A program made the translations under genes and the position numbers. From assembly GCF_003569915.1 (NCBI RefSeq), contig NZ_KZ984439.1, positions 186,001 to 250,000 on the forward strand: a DNA stretch of 64,000 bases, in the 5' to 3' direction. Numbering within the stretch: position 1 is the first letter of the stretch; every line of letters starts with the position of its first letter. Origin of the DNA: Comamonas testosteroni. GTDB lineage: Bacteria; Pseudomonadota; Gammaproteobacteria; Burkholderiales; Burkholderiaceae_C. Shown one piece after another: positions 31,581 to 40,412 of the stretch. Under the pieces are notes generated by a model that was given only the letters and a program-made list of their open reading frames with translations, ran no database searches and had not been told where the DNA came from.

Positions 31581-31691
31581 GGGGAAAAATCTCCTGTATG
31601 CCTGTTCAACGCTCGAGGGATTCAGTTCGTTGACAGCTTTTTCAAAATATTTTGACTGATCGTTTATCCAGTGTTTTGCGGAGCCGGAGAC

Positions 31692-31811
31692 TCAGGCAGC
31701 ACAGGCCGGTGCGCGCTTGCGGTCGCGGTCGTCCCAAGGCCAAGCCATCAGAGACATGGCTGCGTCCTGACGGGGCAGGGCTTGGGCGGTGTCGTTAACA
31801 GTGTTGGTCAT
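31692..31811 (-). CDS. Tiny peptide gene 1 (39 aa, WPWDDRDRKR)
   Basis: This 39-codon frame starts MTNTVNDTAQALPRQDAAMS with AAGGAG nine bases before the ATG. It ends MAWPWDDRDRKRAPACAA, carrying the same WPxDxRDRKR core as the second tiny gene. An internal ATG (MSLMAW) with AGGA upstream could also be a start. No signal or membrane segment is present. It is first in a leftward unit that ends at the 31357-31390 terminator. An AT-rich stretch with a T7 run on the coding strand, about 60-70 bp upstream, may hold the promoter. Confidence 0.5.
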   Translation of the reverse strand: MTNTVNDTAQALPRQDAAMSLMAWPWDDRDRKRAPACAA

Positions 31812-31937
31812 TGCTGTTCACTCCTTTGCGTGTTCAACGCCTGGGGTGGACGGCAGGTTGACGAGAGGCTGACAAAAAAACAGCAAGAAAATGCAAGCTG
31901 AGTTTGTCGATGTTGCAGATTACCGCGTAGATTTCAT

Positions 31938-31989
31938 AAAAAGATAGCGCCAAGTCTATGATCTATATAGGCTTGGCGCGGTTTTGATG
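31938..31989 (+). repeat. Dispersed repeat, copy d, at ABC-F gene end
   Basis: Forward copy AAAAAGATAGCGCCAAGTCT...TATAGGCTTGGCGCGGTTTT. The ends form a perfect 8-bp stem (GCGCCAAG/CTTGGCGC), so the transcript would fold just after the ABC-F stop codon; it may serve as that gene's terminator. Confidence 0.6.
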
Positions 31990-31991
31990 CT

Positions 31992-34031
31992 TTATGCCAG
32001 TTCTGCGCTTAGCGCTTCAATTTGCTCGGACAACTCCAGCCAGCGCTCTTCCAGCTTTTCAATTTCGCTGTTGATGGCGCCCAGCTGCTTGCCCGCTTCC
32101 ACGATATCGGGGCCGGACAGGCCGGGCGTTGCCAGCCTGGTTTCCAGTGCGCCGCGCTCTTCATTGAGCTTGGGCAGCTTCTTGTCGATCTGCTCCAGCT
32201 CTTTCTTGAAGGGCTTGGTCTTGTCCGCCAGTTGCTGGCGCGCAGCGGCGGCCAGGCGGCGGGCTTCCTTGGGGTCGGCAACCGCTTCAGTCTTGGGTGC
32301 TTCCGTTTTGATAGCTGCTGGCGCTTGTAATTCCTGGACAGGAGCCTCAATAGGCGCAGAAACCTCGGCGCTCTGACCATGGGTGCCATGGTCCGCCGCG
32401 CGAGCTTCTTCGCGCAGGCGCTTGGATTCTTCGAGCAGATAGCGCTGGTAGTCGTCCAGGTCGCCATCAAACGGCCCGACCACGCCGCGACCCACCATCC
32501 AGAAGTCTTCACAGACGGCGCGCAGTAGGTGGCGGTCGTGGGAGACCAGCATGACGGTGCCATCAAAGTCGTTGAGCGCCATGGCCAGCGCTTCGCGGGT
32601 GGCCAGGTCCAGGTGGTTGGTTGGCTCGTCCAGCAGCAGCAGATTGGGGCGTTGCCAGACGATCATGGCCAGCACCAGGCGGGCTTTTTCGCCGCCGCTC
32701 ATGCTGCCCACGCTTTGCTTGACCATGTCGCCGCTGAAGTTGAAGGTGCCCAGCCAGTTGCGCAGATCCTGCTCGCGGCTGGCGGCGGGGGCGGCTGCGC
32801 CGAGTTCCTTGGCCAGACGGATCATGTGCTCCAGCGGGTTTTCGCTGGGGCGCAGCACATCCAGTTCCTGCTGGGCGAAGTAGCCAATGTTCAGGCCCTT
32901 GCCTTCGGTGACGGTACCGGCCAGTGCGCCCATCTCGCGGGCAATGGTCTTGACCAGTGTCGATTTACCCTGGCCGTTGGCACCCAGAATACCGATGCGC
33001 TGACCAGCCAACACCGAGCGGTTGACACCGCGCAGGATGGTGGTCTCGTTGCCGTCGTCATCCTTGTAGCCAAAGGCCGCATCGGAGATTGCCAGCATCG
33101 GGTTGGGCAGATTGGCCGGTTCCTTGAACTCGAAGGTGAATTCGGCTTCGGCCAGCACGGGGCCGATCTTTTCCATGCGTTCGAGCTGCTTGACCCGGCT
33201 TTGCGCCTGCTTGGCCTTGCTGGCCTTGGCCTTGAAGCGGTCGATGAACTTCTGCAGGTGGGCCATCTTTTCCTGCTGCTTGGCAAAGCTGGCGGCCTGC
33301 AGCTCAAGCTGCTGGGCGCGCAGCTCTTCAAAGCGGCTGTAGTTGCCGCCGTAGCGTGTCAACTGTCCGCCCTGAATCTGCAGGGTGACATTGGTGATGG
33401 CGTCCAGGAACTCGCGGTCATGGCTGATGGTGATCAGCGTGCCGGGGTAGCGCTTCAACCACGCTTCCAGCCAGACCAGGGCGTCCAAATCCAAGTGGTT
33501 GGTGGGCTCGTCGAGCAGCAGCAAATCGCTGGGGCACATCAGCGCACGGGCCAGTTGCAGGCGCATGCGCCAGCCGCCCGAGAAGCTGTTGACAGGGTGC
33601 TCCAGCTCATGGACCTTGAAACCCAGACCCAGAATCAGCGCCTGGGCGCGGGCCACGGCGTCATGCGCGCCGGCATCGGCCAGATCGCAATGGGCCTGGG
33701 CGATCTCCATGCCGTCGCCCGAGGCTTCGGCGGCGTCCAGCTGGGCCTGGGCCTCGGTCAGGCGGGTGTCGCCCTTGAGCACGAACTGGGTGGCGGACTC
33801 TTCGGTCTCCGGCATGTGTTGGGCCACCTGGGCCATGCGCCATTGCGGGGGAATGAAGAAATCGCCCGCGTCTTCAGCCAGCGAGCCGTTGAGCAGCGCA
33901 AACAGCGTGGACTTGCCCGCGCCATTGCGGCCGACAAGACCTACGGACTCGCCGGGGTTGATGGTGGTGGATACGTTGTCCAGCAGCACTTTGGTGCCGC
34001 GGCGCAGGGTGATGTTTTTCAGGCTGATCAT
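31992..34031 (-). CDS. ABC-F family ATPase (YheS/Uup-like)
   Basis: This 679-residue soluble ABC-F protein acts on ribosomes and has no membrane domain. Two ATPase domains are present: Walker A GRNGAGKST and GANGQGKST, signatures FSGGWRMRL and MSGGEKARL, and two LLLLDEPTNHLDL Walker B motifs. The inter-domain linker is charged and helical (QKFIDRFKAKASKAKQAQSR). The C-terminal extension carries a coiled coil (ELEQIDKKLPKLNEERGALE), as in YheS. A dispersed-repeat copy encodes part of the linker before it (QELQAPAAIKTE). Confidence 0.9.
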   Translation of the reverse strand: MISLKNITLRRGTKVLLDNVSTTINPGESVGLVGRNGAGKSTLFALLNGSLAEDAGDFFIPPQWRMAQVAQHMPETEESATQFVLKGDTRLTEAQAQLDAAEASGDGMEIAQAHCDLADAGAHDAVARAQALILGLGFKVHELEHPVNSFSGGWRMRLQLARALMCPSDLLLLDEPTNHLDLDALVWLEAWLKRYPGTLITISHDREFLDAITNVTLQIQGGQLTRYGGNYSRFEELRAQQLELQAASFAKQQEKMAHLQKFIDRFKAKASKAKQAQSRVKQLERMEKIGPVLAEAEFTFEFKEPANLPNPMLAISDAAFGYKDDDGNETTILRGVNRSVLAGQRIGILGANGQGKSTLVKTIAREMGALAGTVTEGKGLNIGYFAQQELDVLRPSENPLEHMIRLAKELGAAAPAASREQDLRNWLGTFNFSGDMVKQSVGSMSGGEKARLVLAMIVWQRPNLLLLDEPTNHLDLATREALAMALNDFDGTVMLVSHDRHLLRAVCEDFWMVGRGVVGPFDGDLDDYQRYLLEESKRLREEARAADHGTHGQSAEVSAPIEAPVQELQAPAAIKTEAPKTEAVADPKEARRLAAAARQQLADKTKPFKKELEQIDKKLPKLNEERGALETRLATPGLSGPDIVEAGKQLGAINSEIEKLEERWLELSEQIEALSAELA
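32305..32352 (+). repeat. Dispersed repeat, copy e, inside the ABC-F gene
   Basis: Forward copy TTTTGATAGCTGCTGGCGCT...GGAGCCTCAA. It lies in the disordered linker between the second ATPase domain and the C-terminal coiled coil, where extra residues are tolerated. Confidence 0.6.
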
Positions 34032-34085
34032 GACTGGGGGCGATTATCCCAGTGATTGGGCTTCGTCCCCGCCGTACTGGCTTTG

Positions 34086-35084
34086 TCAGACTGGTTGCAG
34101 GCCAATGCGCTTCATCATCGTATCGGTCAATTGCTGCTCGTGCTCAAAGGCGCGGGTGTAGGTGGCGGAGTCCAGAATCTGCACCTTGCCGCCGTCCATC
34201 TCCAGTGCCTGGCGCACCTTGGGCTGGGCCAGCACGGCTTCGAGCGCGCTGCGCAGCCGGTTGGTGACCGCTTCCGGTGTGCCGGTGGGCACCGACAGCC
34301 CGCCCCAGGAGCTGAGGTTGACGTTTTTCACGCCCAGCTCGGCCAGCGTGGGTACCTGGGGCAGTTTTTCGTTGCGCTGCTCGCCCGCCACGGCCAGCGC
34401 CGTGAGCTTGCCGGCCTGTACATGCGGGTAGGCGACGGAGAAGATGGGCGCGCCAAAGACGACCTGCTGGCCCAGCACGGCGTTGACCAGCTCGGACGCG
34501 CCCTTGTAGGGCACATGATTGGCTTTGATGTTCATGGCCGACAGCAGCAGCTCTACGCCCAGGTGCGAGGGCGTGCCCACGCCGCCCGAGGCGTAGTCGA
34601 TATCGCGGCTTTTGCTGGCCGCGGCGAGATCGGCCAGGCTGCGTATGCCCGAGTCCGGGTGCACGACCAGCAGGATGTCGGCGCGCGACATGCCCATGAC
34701 ATGCTTGAAATCCTTGAAAACTTCATAGCCCGGCGCTTTGTACATGCGCATGGCCGCCGCCATGGGCGAGCCCGAGTACAGCAGGGTGTAGCCATCGGCC
34801 TGGGCCTTGGCCACCTGGCGCGCGCCGATGTTGCCGCCTGCGCCGGGGCGGTTTTCAATCACCACGGGCTGGCCCAGTTGCTGGCCCAGTGCCTCGGCCA
34901 CAATGCGCGCGGCGCTGTCCGGCCCCGTGCCTGCCATATAGGGCACCACCCATTTGATGGGGCGGCTGGGCCAGGCCTGCGCCCCTGCAGGCAGGGCAGT
35001 GGCAGCGGCGCTTATTAAGGCCGCTTGCAGCAAGCGGCGGCGGCTGGCGCTGTGCTGCGGGGCGTTCAAGGATTTGTCCATCAT
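34086..35084 (-). CDS. Bug-family tripartite tricarboxylate solute receptor
   Basis: This 332-residue periplasmic solute-binding protein has an N-terminal twin-arginine-like start (SRRRLLQAALISAAATALPA) and the Bug-family pattern WPSRPIKWVVPY, then GTGPDSAARIVAEALGQQLG and IENRPGAGGNIGA. It binds a small organic acid for uptake or sensing. No TctA/TctB membrane genes are adjacent, which is usual for orphan Bug genes. It lies downstream of the acyl-CoA dehydrogenase and ligase genes and probably belongs to their pathway. Confidence 0.87.
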   Translation of the reverse strand: MMDKSLNAPQHSASRRRLLQAALISAAATALPAGAQAWPSRPIKWVVPYMAGTGPDSAARIVAEALGQQLGQPVVIENRPGAGGNIGARQVAKAQADGYTLLYSGSPMAAAMRMYKAPGYEVFKDFKHVMGMSRADILLVVHPDSGIRSLADLAAASKSRDIDYASGGVGTPSHLGVELLLSAMNIKANHVPYKGASELVNAVLGQQVVFGAPIFSVAYPHVQAGKLTALAVAGEQRNEKLPQVPTLAELGVKNVNLSSWGGLSVPTGTPEAVTNRLRSALEAVLAQPKVRQALEMDGGKVQILDSATYTRAFEHEQQLTDTMMKRIGLQPV

Positions 35085-35096
35085 TGTCTGTCTCCT

Positions 35097-35148
35097 GTTT
35101 TTATAGCTGCTTGCCTAGATGTCTTCAGGACTTGAGCAGTTTTTGATC
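35097..35148 (+). repeat. Dispersed repeat, copy f, spanning an acyl-CoA dehydrogenase stop codon
   Basis: Forward copy TTTTTATAGCTGCTTGCCTA...GACTTGAGCAGTTTTTGAT. The last codons of the acyl-CoA dehydrogenase gene (QKLLKS) and its stop lie inside the repeat. Confidence 0.6.
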
Positions 35149-36354
35149 GATGATTTCTTTGGCAATGGTGTTGCGCTGAATCTCGCTGGTGCCGGTCAGC
35201 ACGCGGTACATGCGCAGCATGCGAAACAGAAACTCCACGCGTCTGCCCTGAACAATGCCTTCGCCGCCGTGGATCTGCACGGCGCGATCCGCGATCGCAA
35301 AGGCTTTTTCGGAGCAGAAAAGCTTGCTCATCGAGGCCTGGGCGCGCGCGTCAATGCCCGCATCCAGTGCTCTGGCGGTCTGAATCATCAGCGCGCGTGC
35401 GGCCATCCAGTCGGTCGCCATATCGGCCAGCATGTGCTGTATGGACTGAAACTGCGCAATGCTGCGGCCAAACTGCTGACGGCCCAGCGCATAGTCGCGC
35501 GCATCACGCAGCGCGCATTGCGCCAGCCCCACCATGGCCGGGCAGTGCAGCAGGCGGTTGACGGTGATACGCCCCAGCGCCAGACCCAGGCCGCGCCCGG
35601 GCTCGCCAATCAGCTGCGCGACGGGCACGCGCACATCGTTCAGGTGGATATCACCGGTGTGGGATTGCCCGGCCATGGTCTTGTAGCCGCTGACTACCTC
35701 CACGCCCGGTGCACTCAGGTCCACAAAGAAGGCGCTGATTTCACGCTCGGCGCTGCCCTCGGCGGCGGTGGAGGCCATGAGCACGGCAAAGTCCGCAAAC
35801 GGCGAGCCCGAGATAAAGCGCTTTTTGCCATTGAGCACATAGTGATCGCCTTGCAGCACGGCTCTGGTTTCCAGAGCGCCTGCGTCAGAGCCCGCCTGGG
35901 CTTCGGTCAGGGCAAAGCAGATGGACTTTTCGGCCCGCGCCACAGGGGCGATGAACTGCTCCATCTGCACCGGCGTGGCTTTGCGCACCAGAGAGCCTAT
36001 GCGCGGCGGGCCGCTCAGCTCACCCAGTACATGGGGCGCAAATGGCGAGCCGCTGGCGTAAATCGCTTCCTTGATCAGCACCTGATCGAGCACCGAGAGT
36101 TCCTCGCCGCCCATGGCCTTGGGCAAGGTCATGCCGTAAAAGCCCAACGCGTGAGAGCGTTTCCAGACCTGGCGCAGCAAATCCTTGCTGGGGCTGTTTT
36201 CGTGGTTGATGCCGTGCTGGGCGGCCAGCTCGGCCAGTTCTCCCTGCAGAAAATCCTGCAACGCGGCAATCAGCTCGGCCGCGCGGGGCGAGCCTTCAAA
36301 CGGCATGGGCAGCAAAGGGACGTAAGTGGCTTGCATCATGTCTTTGGCGTTCAT
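35125..36354 (-). CDS. Acyl-CoA dehydrogenase
   Basis: This 409-residue FAD-dependent acyl-CoA dehydrogenase has the flavin/substrate motifs CFALTEAQAGSDAGA and the C-terminal QIHGGEGIVQGR with RVLTGTSEIQRNTIAKEII. The expected catalytic Glu region is occupied by the YRVLTGTSE stretch typical of the family. The ATG at 36354 follows the ligase stop by 2 bp; longer upstream frames overlap the ligase gene. Substrate unknown. The end of the gene lies in a dispersed repeat. Confidence 0.88.
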   Translation of the reverse strand: MNAKDMMQATYVPLLPMPFEGSPRAAELIAALQDFLQGELAELAAQHGINHENSPSKDLLRQVWKRSHALGFYGMTLPKAMGGEELSVLDQVLIKEAIYASGSPFAPHVLGELSGPPRIGSLVRKATPVQMEQFIAPVARAEKSICFALTEAQAGSDAGALETRAVLQGDHYVLNGKKRFISGSPFADFAVLMASTAAEGSAEREISAFFVDLSAPGVEVVSGYKTMAGQSHTGDIHLNDVRVPVAQLIGEPGRGLGLALGRITVNRLLHCPAMVGLAQCALRDARDYALGRQQFGRSIAQFQSIQHMLADMATDWMAARALMIQTARALDAGIDARAQASMSKLFCSEKAFAIADRAVQIHGGEGIVQGRRVEFLFRMLRMYRVLTGTSEIQRNTIAKEIIDQKLLKS

Positions 36355-36356
36355 GC

Positions 36357-37952
36357 TCAGTTGACCTTTCGGCTGTGGTTGGCCCAGTAGGGCGCTTGAA
36401 CGGCTTTGCGCATGACTTTGCCGTTGGGGTTTTTGGGCAGCTGCTGCACAAATTCGATGTGGCGCGGGCGCTTGAAGCCGCCCAGGCGCTCGGCGCAAAA
36501 GCTGTTGAGCTGGCCAAGCGCGGCTTCGTCCAGTGCCTGTCCTTGCTTGAGCACGATGTGCGCGGCCACGGCTTCGCCCCATTTGTCATCGGGGATGGCG
36601 AAAACGCAGGCGTCCTGCACGGCGCCATGCTCATAGAGCACGGCCTCGACCTCGGAGGGGTAAACGTTGAAGCCGCCCGAAATCACCATGTCCTTTTTGC
36701 GGTCCACGATGTAGACAAAGCCTTCCTCGTCCACGCGGGCCAGATCGCCGGTGTGATAGCGGCCGTTCTGCAGCACCTCGGCCGTCAGATCGGGCGCGCG
36801 CCAGTAGCCGGCAAAGACGTCGGCGCCACTGACCACGATTTCGCCCACCTCGCCCTGCGGCACGTGTTGGCCATCGTCGTCCACCACTTCCACGCGCGAT
36901 TCGAGAAACGGGCGACCGCAGGAGGCCAGCAGCTCTGGCCTGGCGGCACGCGCATAAAGGTGATCCTGTACGGTGAGCGCGCAAACGCCCGAAGTCGTCT
37001 CGCCCGCGCCATAGCCCTGACTGAGGATGGGGCCGAACACATCCATGGCCTGCAGAATGCGTGCCGGGGCCATGGGCGCTGCGCCGTAGCCCAGGCGCAG
37101 CAGATCGGGCAGTGGGCGGTACTGGCCAGCGGTTTCGGCCAGCAGCATATTGATCATGGTGGGCACCATGAAGGTGTGGCTCACGCGCAGAGCGCGCATA
37201 TCGTGCACAAAGCGCGCGGGCTCAAAGTGGCTGAACAGATGAATCGTTGCGCCCGTGCACAGCGCGGGCATCATCTGCATGCCCGAGGCATGGGTGACCG
37301 GGCCGACCAGACCCAGCGTATGGCCGCTTTGCATGCCCTCGCCGCGCATCAAGAACTTGCGCAGCTGGGCCAGACGGTTGCCAAAGGTCTGCATCGCGGC
37401 CTTGAGCACGCCGGACGAGCCCGAGGTGTAGTGCAGCACGGCCACTTCATGCTCTTGCACCGCTACTGGCGAAAACTGGTCACTGGCCATGCTCAGCAAG
37501 CGCTCATAGCTATGGTTTTCATCGCCGTCCAGCAAAATCAGCTTTGTTGCGGCATTGCGCAGATGGGGCTTGAAGCTCTCGGCGCGCGCTGCCGTGGTGA
37601 TGATGACGGCGGCGTCGCTGTTGTCGGCAATCTCGCCCACTTCGCGCGGCGAGAGGCGGGCGTTGAACGGCGCTTTGATGAGCCCGGCCTTGTAGCAGGC
37701 CAGTTCGATCTCGACGATCTCCGTGCAGTTGGGTAGATAGATGCCCACGCGGTCGCCGCGCGCAAGGCCTTGGGCCAGCAGCGCATGGGCCAGGCGGTTG
37801 CTGCGCTGCTCCAGCGCCGCATAAGTCAGTTGCTTGCTGGCGCTGCTCACCGCCAGATGGCGGGCATAGAGCCGGCAGCACTGGGCGACGAGTGCGCCGA
37901 CGTTGGGAATGACGGCGCCCAGAGGCGGGTGGGCCGTGGAGAAAGAGGGCAT
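36357..37952 (-). CDS. AMP-dependent acyl-CoA ligase
   Basis: This 531-residue ANL-superfamily ligase activates a carboxylic acid to its CoA ester. The P-loop-like motif is VLHYTSGSSGVLKAAMQ, then LSQGYGAGETTSG, the hinge DLARVDEEGFVYIVDRKKD and the C-terminal lysine motif NPNGKVMRKA. The ATG has AAGGA upstream. It precedes the dehydrogenase with a 2-bp gap, so the pair likely starts degradation of an imported acid. Substrate cannot be read from sequence. Confidence 0.88.
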   Translation of the reverse strand: MPSFSTAHPPLGAVIPNVGALVAQCCRLYARHLAVSSASKQLTYAALEQRSNRLAHALLAQGLARGDRVGIYLPNCTEIVEIELACYKAGLIKAPFNARLSPREVGEIADNSDAAVIITTAARAESFKPHLRNAATKLILLDGDENHSYERLLSMASDQFSPVAVQEHEVAVLHYTSGSSGVLKAAMQTFGNRLAQLRKFLMRGEGMQSGHTLGLVGPVTHASGMQMMPALCTGATIHLFSHFEPARFVHDMRALRVSHTFMVPTMINMLLAETAGQYRPLPDLLRLGYGAAPMAPARILQAMDVFGPILSQGYGAGETTSGVCALTVQDHLYARAARPELLASCGRPFLESRVEVVDDDGQHVPQGEVGEIVVSGADVFAGYWRAPDLTAEVLQNGRYHTGDLARVDEEGFVYIVDRKKDMVISGGFNVYPSEVEAVLYEHGAVQDACVFAIPDDKWGEAVAAHIVLKQGQALDEAALGQLNSFCAERLGGFKRPRHIEFVQQLPKNPNGKVMRKAVQAPYWANHSRKVN

Positions 37953-38142
37953 GGGCAGTGTCCTTGTCTGAACTTGTCTGGAACAAAGCCGCAGCGTGGT
38001 GCGGCTGGCAGACCCACTGTCCCAAAGCCTGGAATTTCAGGGAAATACCGTTTGCTGATTCAAAGCCATCATCTTTTTTGATGACTATTGAAAACAATGG
38101 CTTGCATGTGTTTTTTCCTCCTGGGCAATCCGTGCCTGAGGG

Positions 38143-39156
38143 TTAGTCCCCGCCAGAGATGATCTTTGTTGATGGCATTTCTGATGGCGCTTCATGCAGC
38201 CATTGCGCCAGCCAGCGTCCCTCGTCAATCAGGCTGTGCGCATGGTCGAGCAGCGCGGCTTGCACCACTTGCACGGCGGCGTCCTGTACACGGCCGGGTT
38301 GGCGGGCCAGGTGGTAGTGACGTTGCAGCTCGGGCTGGCGCACTCGGGCGACGATCCATTGCGGATTGTCGGCAGGCGGCTGCGGGTTTTCGGCCAGCGA
38401 GCAGGCGGGCGTGAAGGTAAAGCCCGCGCCGCACTGGTAGAGCGAACGTATGACGCGGGCCGAGTCATGCTCATGCACGACGTTGAGGCTGATCTGCCGC
38501 ACATTGGCCGCCTGCTCCACGGCCTGGCGAATCGAGTAGCGGCGCGACTGCAGCACCAGCGGCTGGGCCGCGGCATGGGAAAAGTCCAGACTGGGCAGGC
38601 CATTGCCCTCGTGCCTGAGCAAGGGCGTGACTACGCCGCCCGCATCATGGCCGCAGAAGTAAATCGGCTCGGTCGCCAGTGGCTGCACCAGCAGATCCTG
38701 CAGGCTGGCCGTGTCGACGAGGATGCCCAGGTCCGCGCGGCGGTCCAGCATGGCTTTTTGCACCATGAGGCTGGAGTCATCAAGCACAAACACGCGAATG
38801 CGCGGGTGGCTGATGCGCAGGCGCGCAATCACCGGGCCCATGAGCAGACCGGTCAGCAAAAACGGCAGCGCAATGCTGACCGAGCCTTCCGGGCCCTGGG
38901 GCAGGCGCTGAATGCGCTCGCACATGGCGTCGGCATCCGACAGCAGCCGCCGCGCGTCTTCATACAGCTGTGTGCCCGCAGGCGTGGGCGTGACACCGGT
39001 GTGGGTGCGCTCGAGCAACTGCGCGCCCAGCTCGCTTTCCAGTTTCTTGATCTGCGCCGTGAGCGCGGGCTGGGCCACATACAGGGAATGGGCGGCCCGT
39101 GAGAGCGAGCCTGCTTCCAGCACGGTGATGAAATAGCGAAGAGCGCGCAGATCCAT
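38143..39156 (-). CDS. LysR-family regulator
   Basis: This 337-residue regulator starts MDLRALRYFITVLEAGSLSR, with the winged-helix motif SLSRAAHSLYVAQPALTAQI and a two-lobed effector domain. It is immediately upstream of the ligase/dehydrogenase/receptor cluster in the same direction, with 190 bp between. LysR proteins often control such adjacent genes with a small-acid co-inducer; that the cluster is its target is inference. The CCC-ATG context lacks a strong ribosome site. Confidence 0.88.
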   Translation of the reverse strand: MDLRALRYFITVLEAGSLSRAAHSLYVAQPALTAQIKKLESELGAQLLERTHTGVTPTPAGTQLYEDARRLLSDADAMCERIQRLPQGPEGSVSIALPFLLTGLLMGPVIARLRISHPRIRVFVLDDSSLMVQKAMLDRRADLGILVDTASLQDLLVQPLATEPIYFCGHDAGGVVTPLLRHEGNGLPSLDFSHAAAQPLVLQSRRYSIRQAVEQAANVRQISLNVVHEHDSARVIRSLYQCGAGFTFTPACSLAENPQPPADNPQWIVARVRQPELQRHYHLARQPGRVQDAAVQVVQAALLDHAHSLIDEGRWLAQWLHEAPSEMPSTKIISGGD

Positions 39157-39328
39157 GGGTCAGACCAACAGTTTCGTCATGTCAAAAGAAGGTGACAGGG
39201 TATTTGAAGAATTGTTAGCTTCCTGTAATGTCGGTGTAATCTGACGCGAATGGGTGGCCATCCATTAGCAAGATGACGTATCTTGTGCTTAGAAACCCGA
39301 CATTTCCGGGGTGTGGGTCCTACAACTG

Positions 39329-40180
39329 ATGCAACAACAACAGTCCCTTTCTTCTTCTGCAACCAGAGCTGGCTCGGCCCACTGGCGAATCGAGGACATC
39401 GACTTTGCCGCCATTGACCGCTCGGCCATCGAGCACAACGAAGACCTGTTCTTCCTGCTCATGAGTGCCTCCTTCATCGAGACCGGCTCGGACACCTATG
39501 CCACCAATCTGGCCGAGCATTACGCGGCCTGGCCCGAGATTGCCGACTGGCTCAAGGAGCACTGGGAGGCCGAAGAGCTGCAACACGGCCAGGCCCTGCG
39601 CGCTTATGTGGAGACCGTCTGGCCCGACTTCCCCTGGCAGCAGGCCTATGACAGTTTTTTTGCCGAGTATTCCAAGCTCTGCACCATGGAGGAGCTCTAC
39701 CCCGACCAGCGGCTGGAAATGGTGGCCCGCTGTGTGGTGGAGACCGGCACCACGGCCTACTACCATACGCTGCGTGAGCTGAGCACCGAGCCCGTGCTCA
39801 GCGAGCTGCTGGGCAATATCCGCAACGACGAGGTCAGCCACTTCAAGCACTTTCTCAAGTACTTCAAGGAACTGCAGGACCAGTCCCCCGTGGGCCGCGC
39901 GCGCATTGCCAAGGCTTTGTACGGACGGCTCAAGGAGCTGCGCGAGAGCGATTCGGATATTGCGCTGCGCCATGTCTGGGCGCACAAGGGGCGCTACTTT
40001 GCCGATAGCACCACGACTTTTGATGCCATGGCCCAGCATATCTACGAGCTGGTCAGCCGCCGCCTGCCCGCCGATCTGGCCGTGCGCATGTTGCTCAAGC
40101 CCATGCTGCTGCCCAGCAAGGTCGAAGGGCTGATCCGCACGCCGATTTCCAAACTGGCCACGCGGGTGATGTCGTACTGA
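39329..40180 (+). CDS. Ferritin-like diiron protein, acyl-ACP desaturase-like
   Basis: This 283-residue helical protein has paired carboxylate/His motifs expected of a diiron centre: EAEELQHGQALR and NDEVSHFKHFLKY, with ETGTTAYYHTLR and the early FIETGSDTYATNL. This matches the ferritin-like family that includes acyl-ACP desaturases. The ATG at 39329 is chosen; the in-frame GTG at 39311 would add six residues. Its possible reaction is O2-dependent desaturation or hydroxylation of an acyl chain; substrate unknown. A strong bidirectional terminator follows. Confidence 0.75.
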   Translation: MQQQQSLSSSATRAGSAHWRIEDIDFAAIDRSAIEHNEDLFFLLMSASFIETGSDTYATNLAEHYAAWPEIADWLKEHWEAEELQHGQALRAYVETVWPDFPWQQAYDSFFAEYSKLCTMEELYPDQRLEMVARCVVETGTTAYYHTLRELSTEPVLSELLGNIRNDEVSHFKHFLKYFKELQDQSPVGRARIAKALYGRLKELRESDSDIALRHVWAHKGRYFADSTTTFDAMAQHIYELVSRRLPADLAVRMLLKPMLLPSKVEGLIRTPISKLATRVMSY

Positions 40181-40210
40181 GGCGGTATGGATGCCCCAAT
40201 AGGTGGCTAT

Positions 40211-40260
40211 ATTTTTGATAGCTTAAGGCCTATATAAGTAATAGGCTAAGGGCGTTTTTT
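40211..40260 (+). repeat. Dispersed repeat, copy g
   Basis: Forward copy ATTTTTGATAGCTTAAGGCC...AATAGGCTAAGGGCGTTTTTT, between the ferritin-like gene and its terminator. Confidence 0.6.
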
Positions 40261-40342
40261 AATCAGGTTTCCTCTGGCCCTGATGTCTCCCCATCCGGTT
40301 TGCATGCCGGGTCTGCTGCCCAAGCAAACTCGAGAAGCCATG

Positions 40343-40383
40343 AAAAATGCCGACCCTTGAACGATCAAGCGGTCGGCATTTTT
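40343..40383. terminator. Bidirectional terminator
   Basis: AAAAATGCCGACC and GGTCGGCATTTTT form a 13-bp perfect stem, extended by CTTGA/TCAAG inside. It separates the rightward ferritin-like gene from the leftward prmB and can serve both. Confidence 0.9.
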
Positions 40384-40412
40384 GCGGGGAGCGTGTGGCT
40401 TCAGAACTTGGT

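Noticed and set aside
31371-31655. 94-codon plus-strand frame in the phaB/ABC-F gap
   Set aside because: It runs through a terminator and opposite the tiny-gene unit, with no ribosome site and no domain.
32529-34055. 508-codon plus-strand frame opposite the ABC-F ATPase
   Set aside because: The ABC-F motifs on the minus strand are unambiguous.
37440-37520. Possible repeat remnant inside the acyl-CoA ligase (CATAGCTATGAGCGCTTG)
   Set aside because: Only the core word fits; flanks do not match the other copies, so chance similarity is likely.
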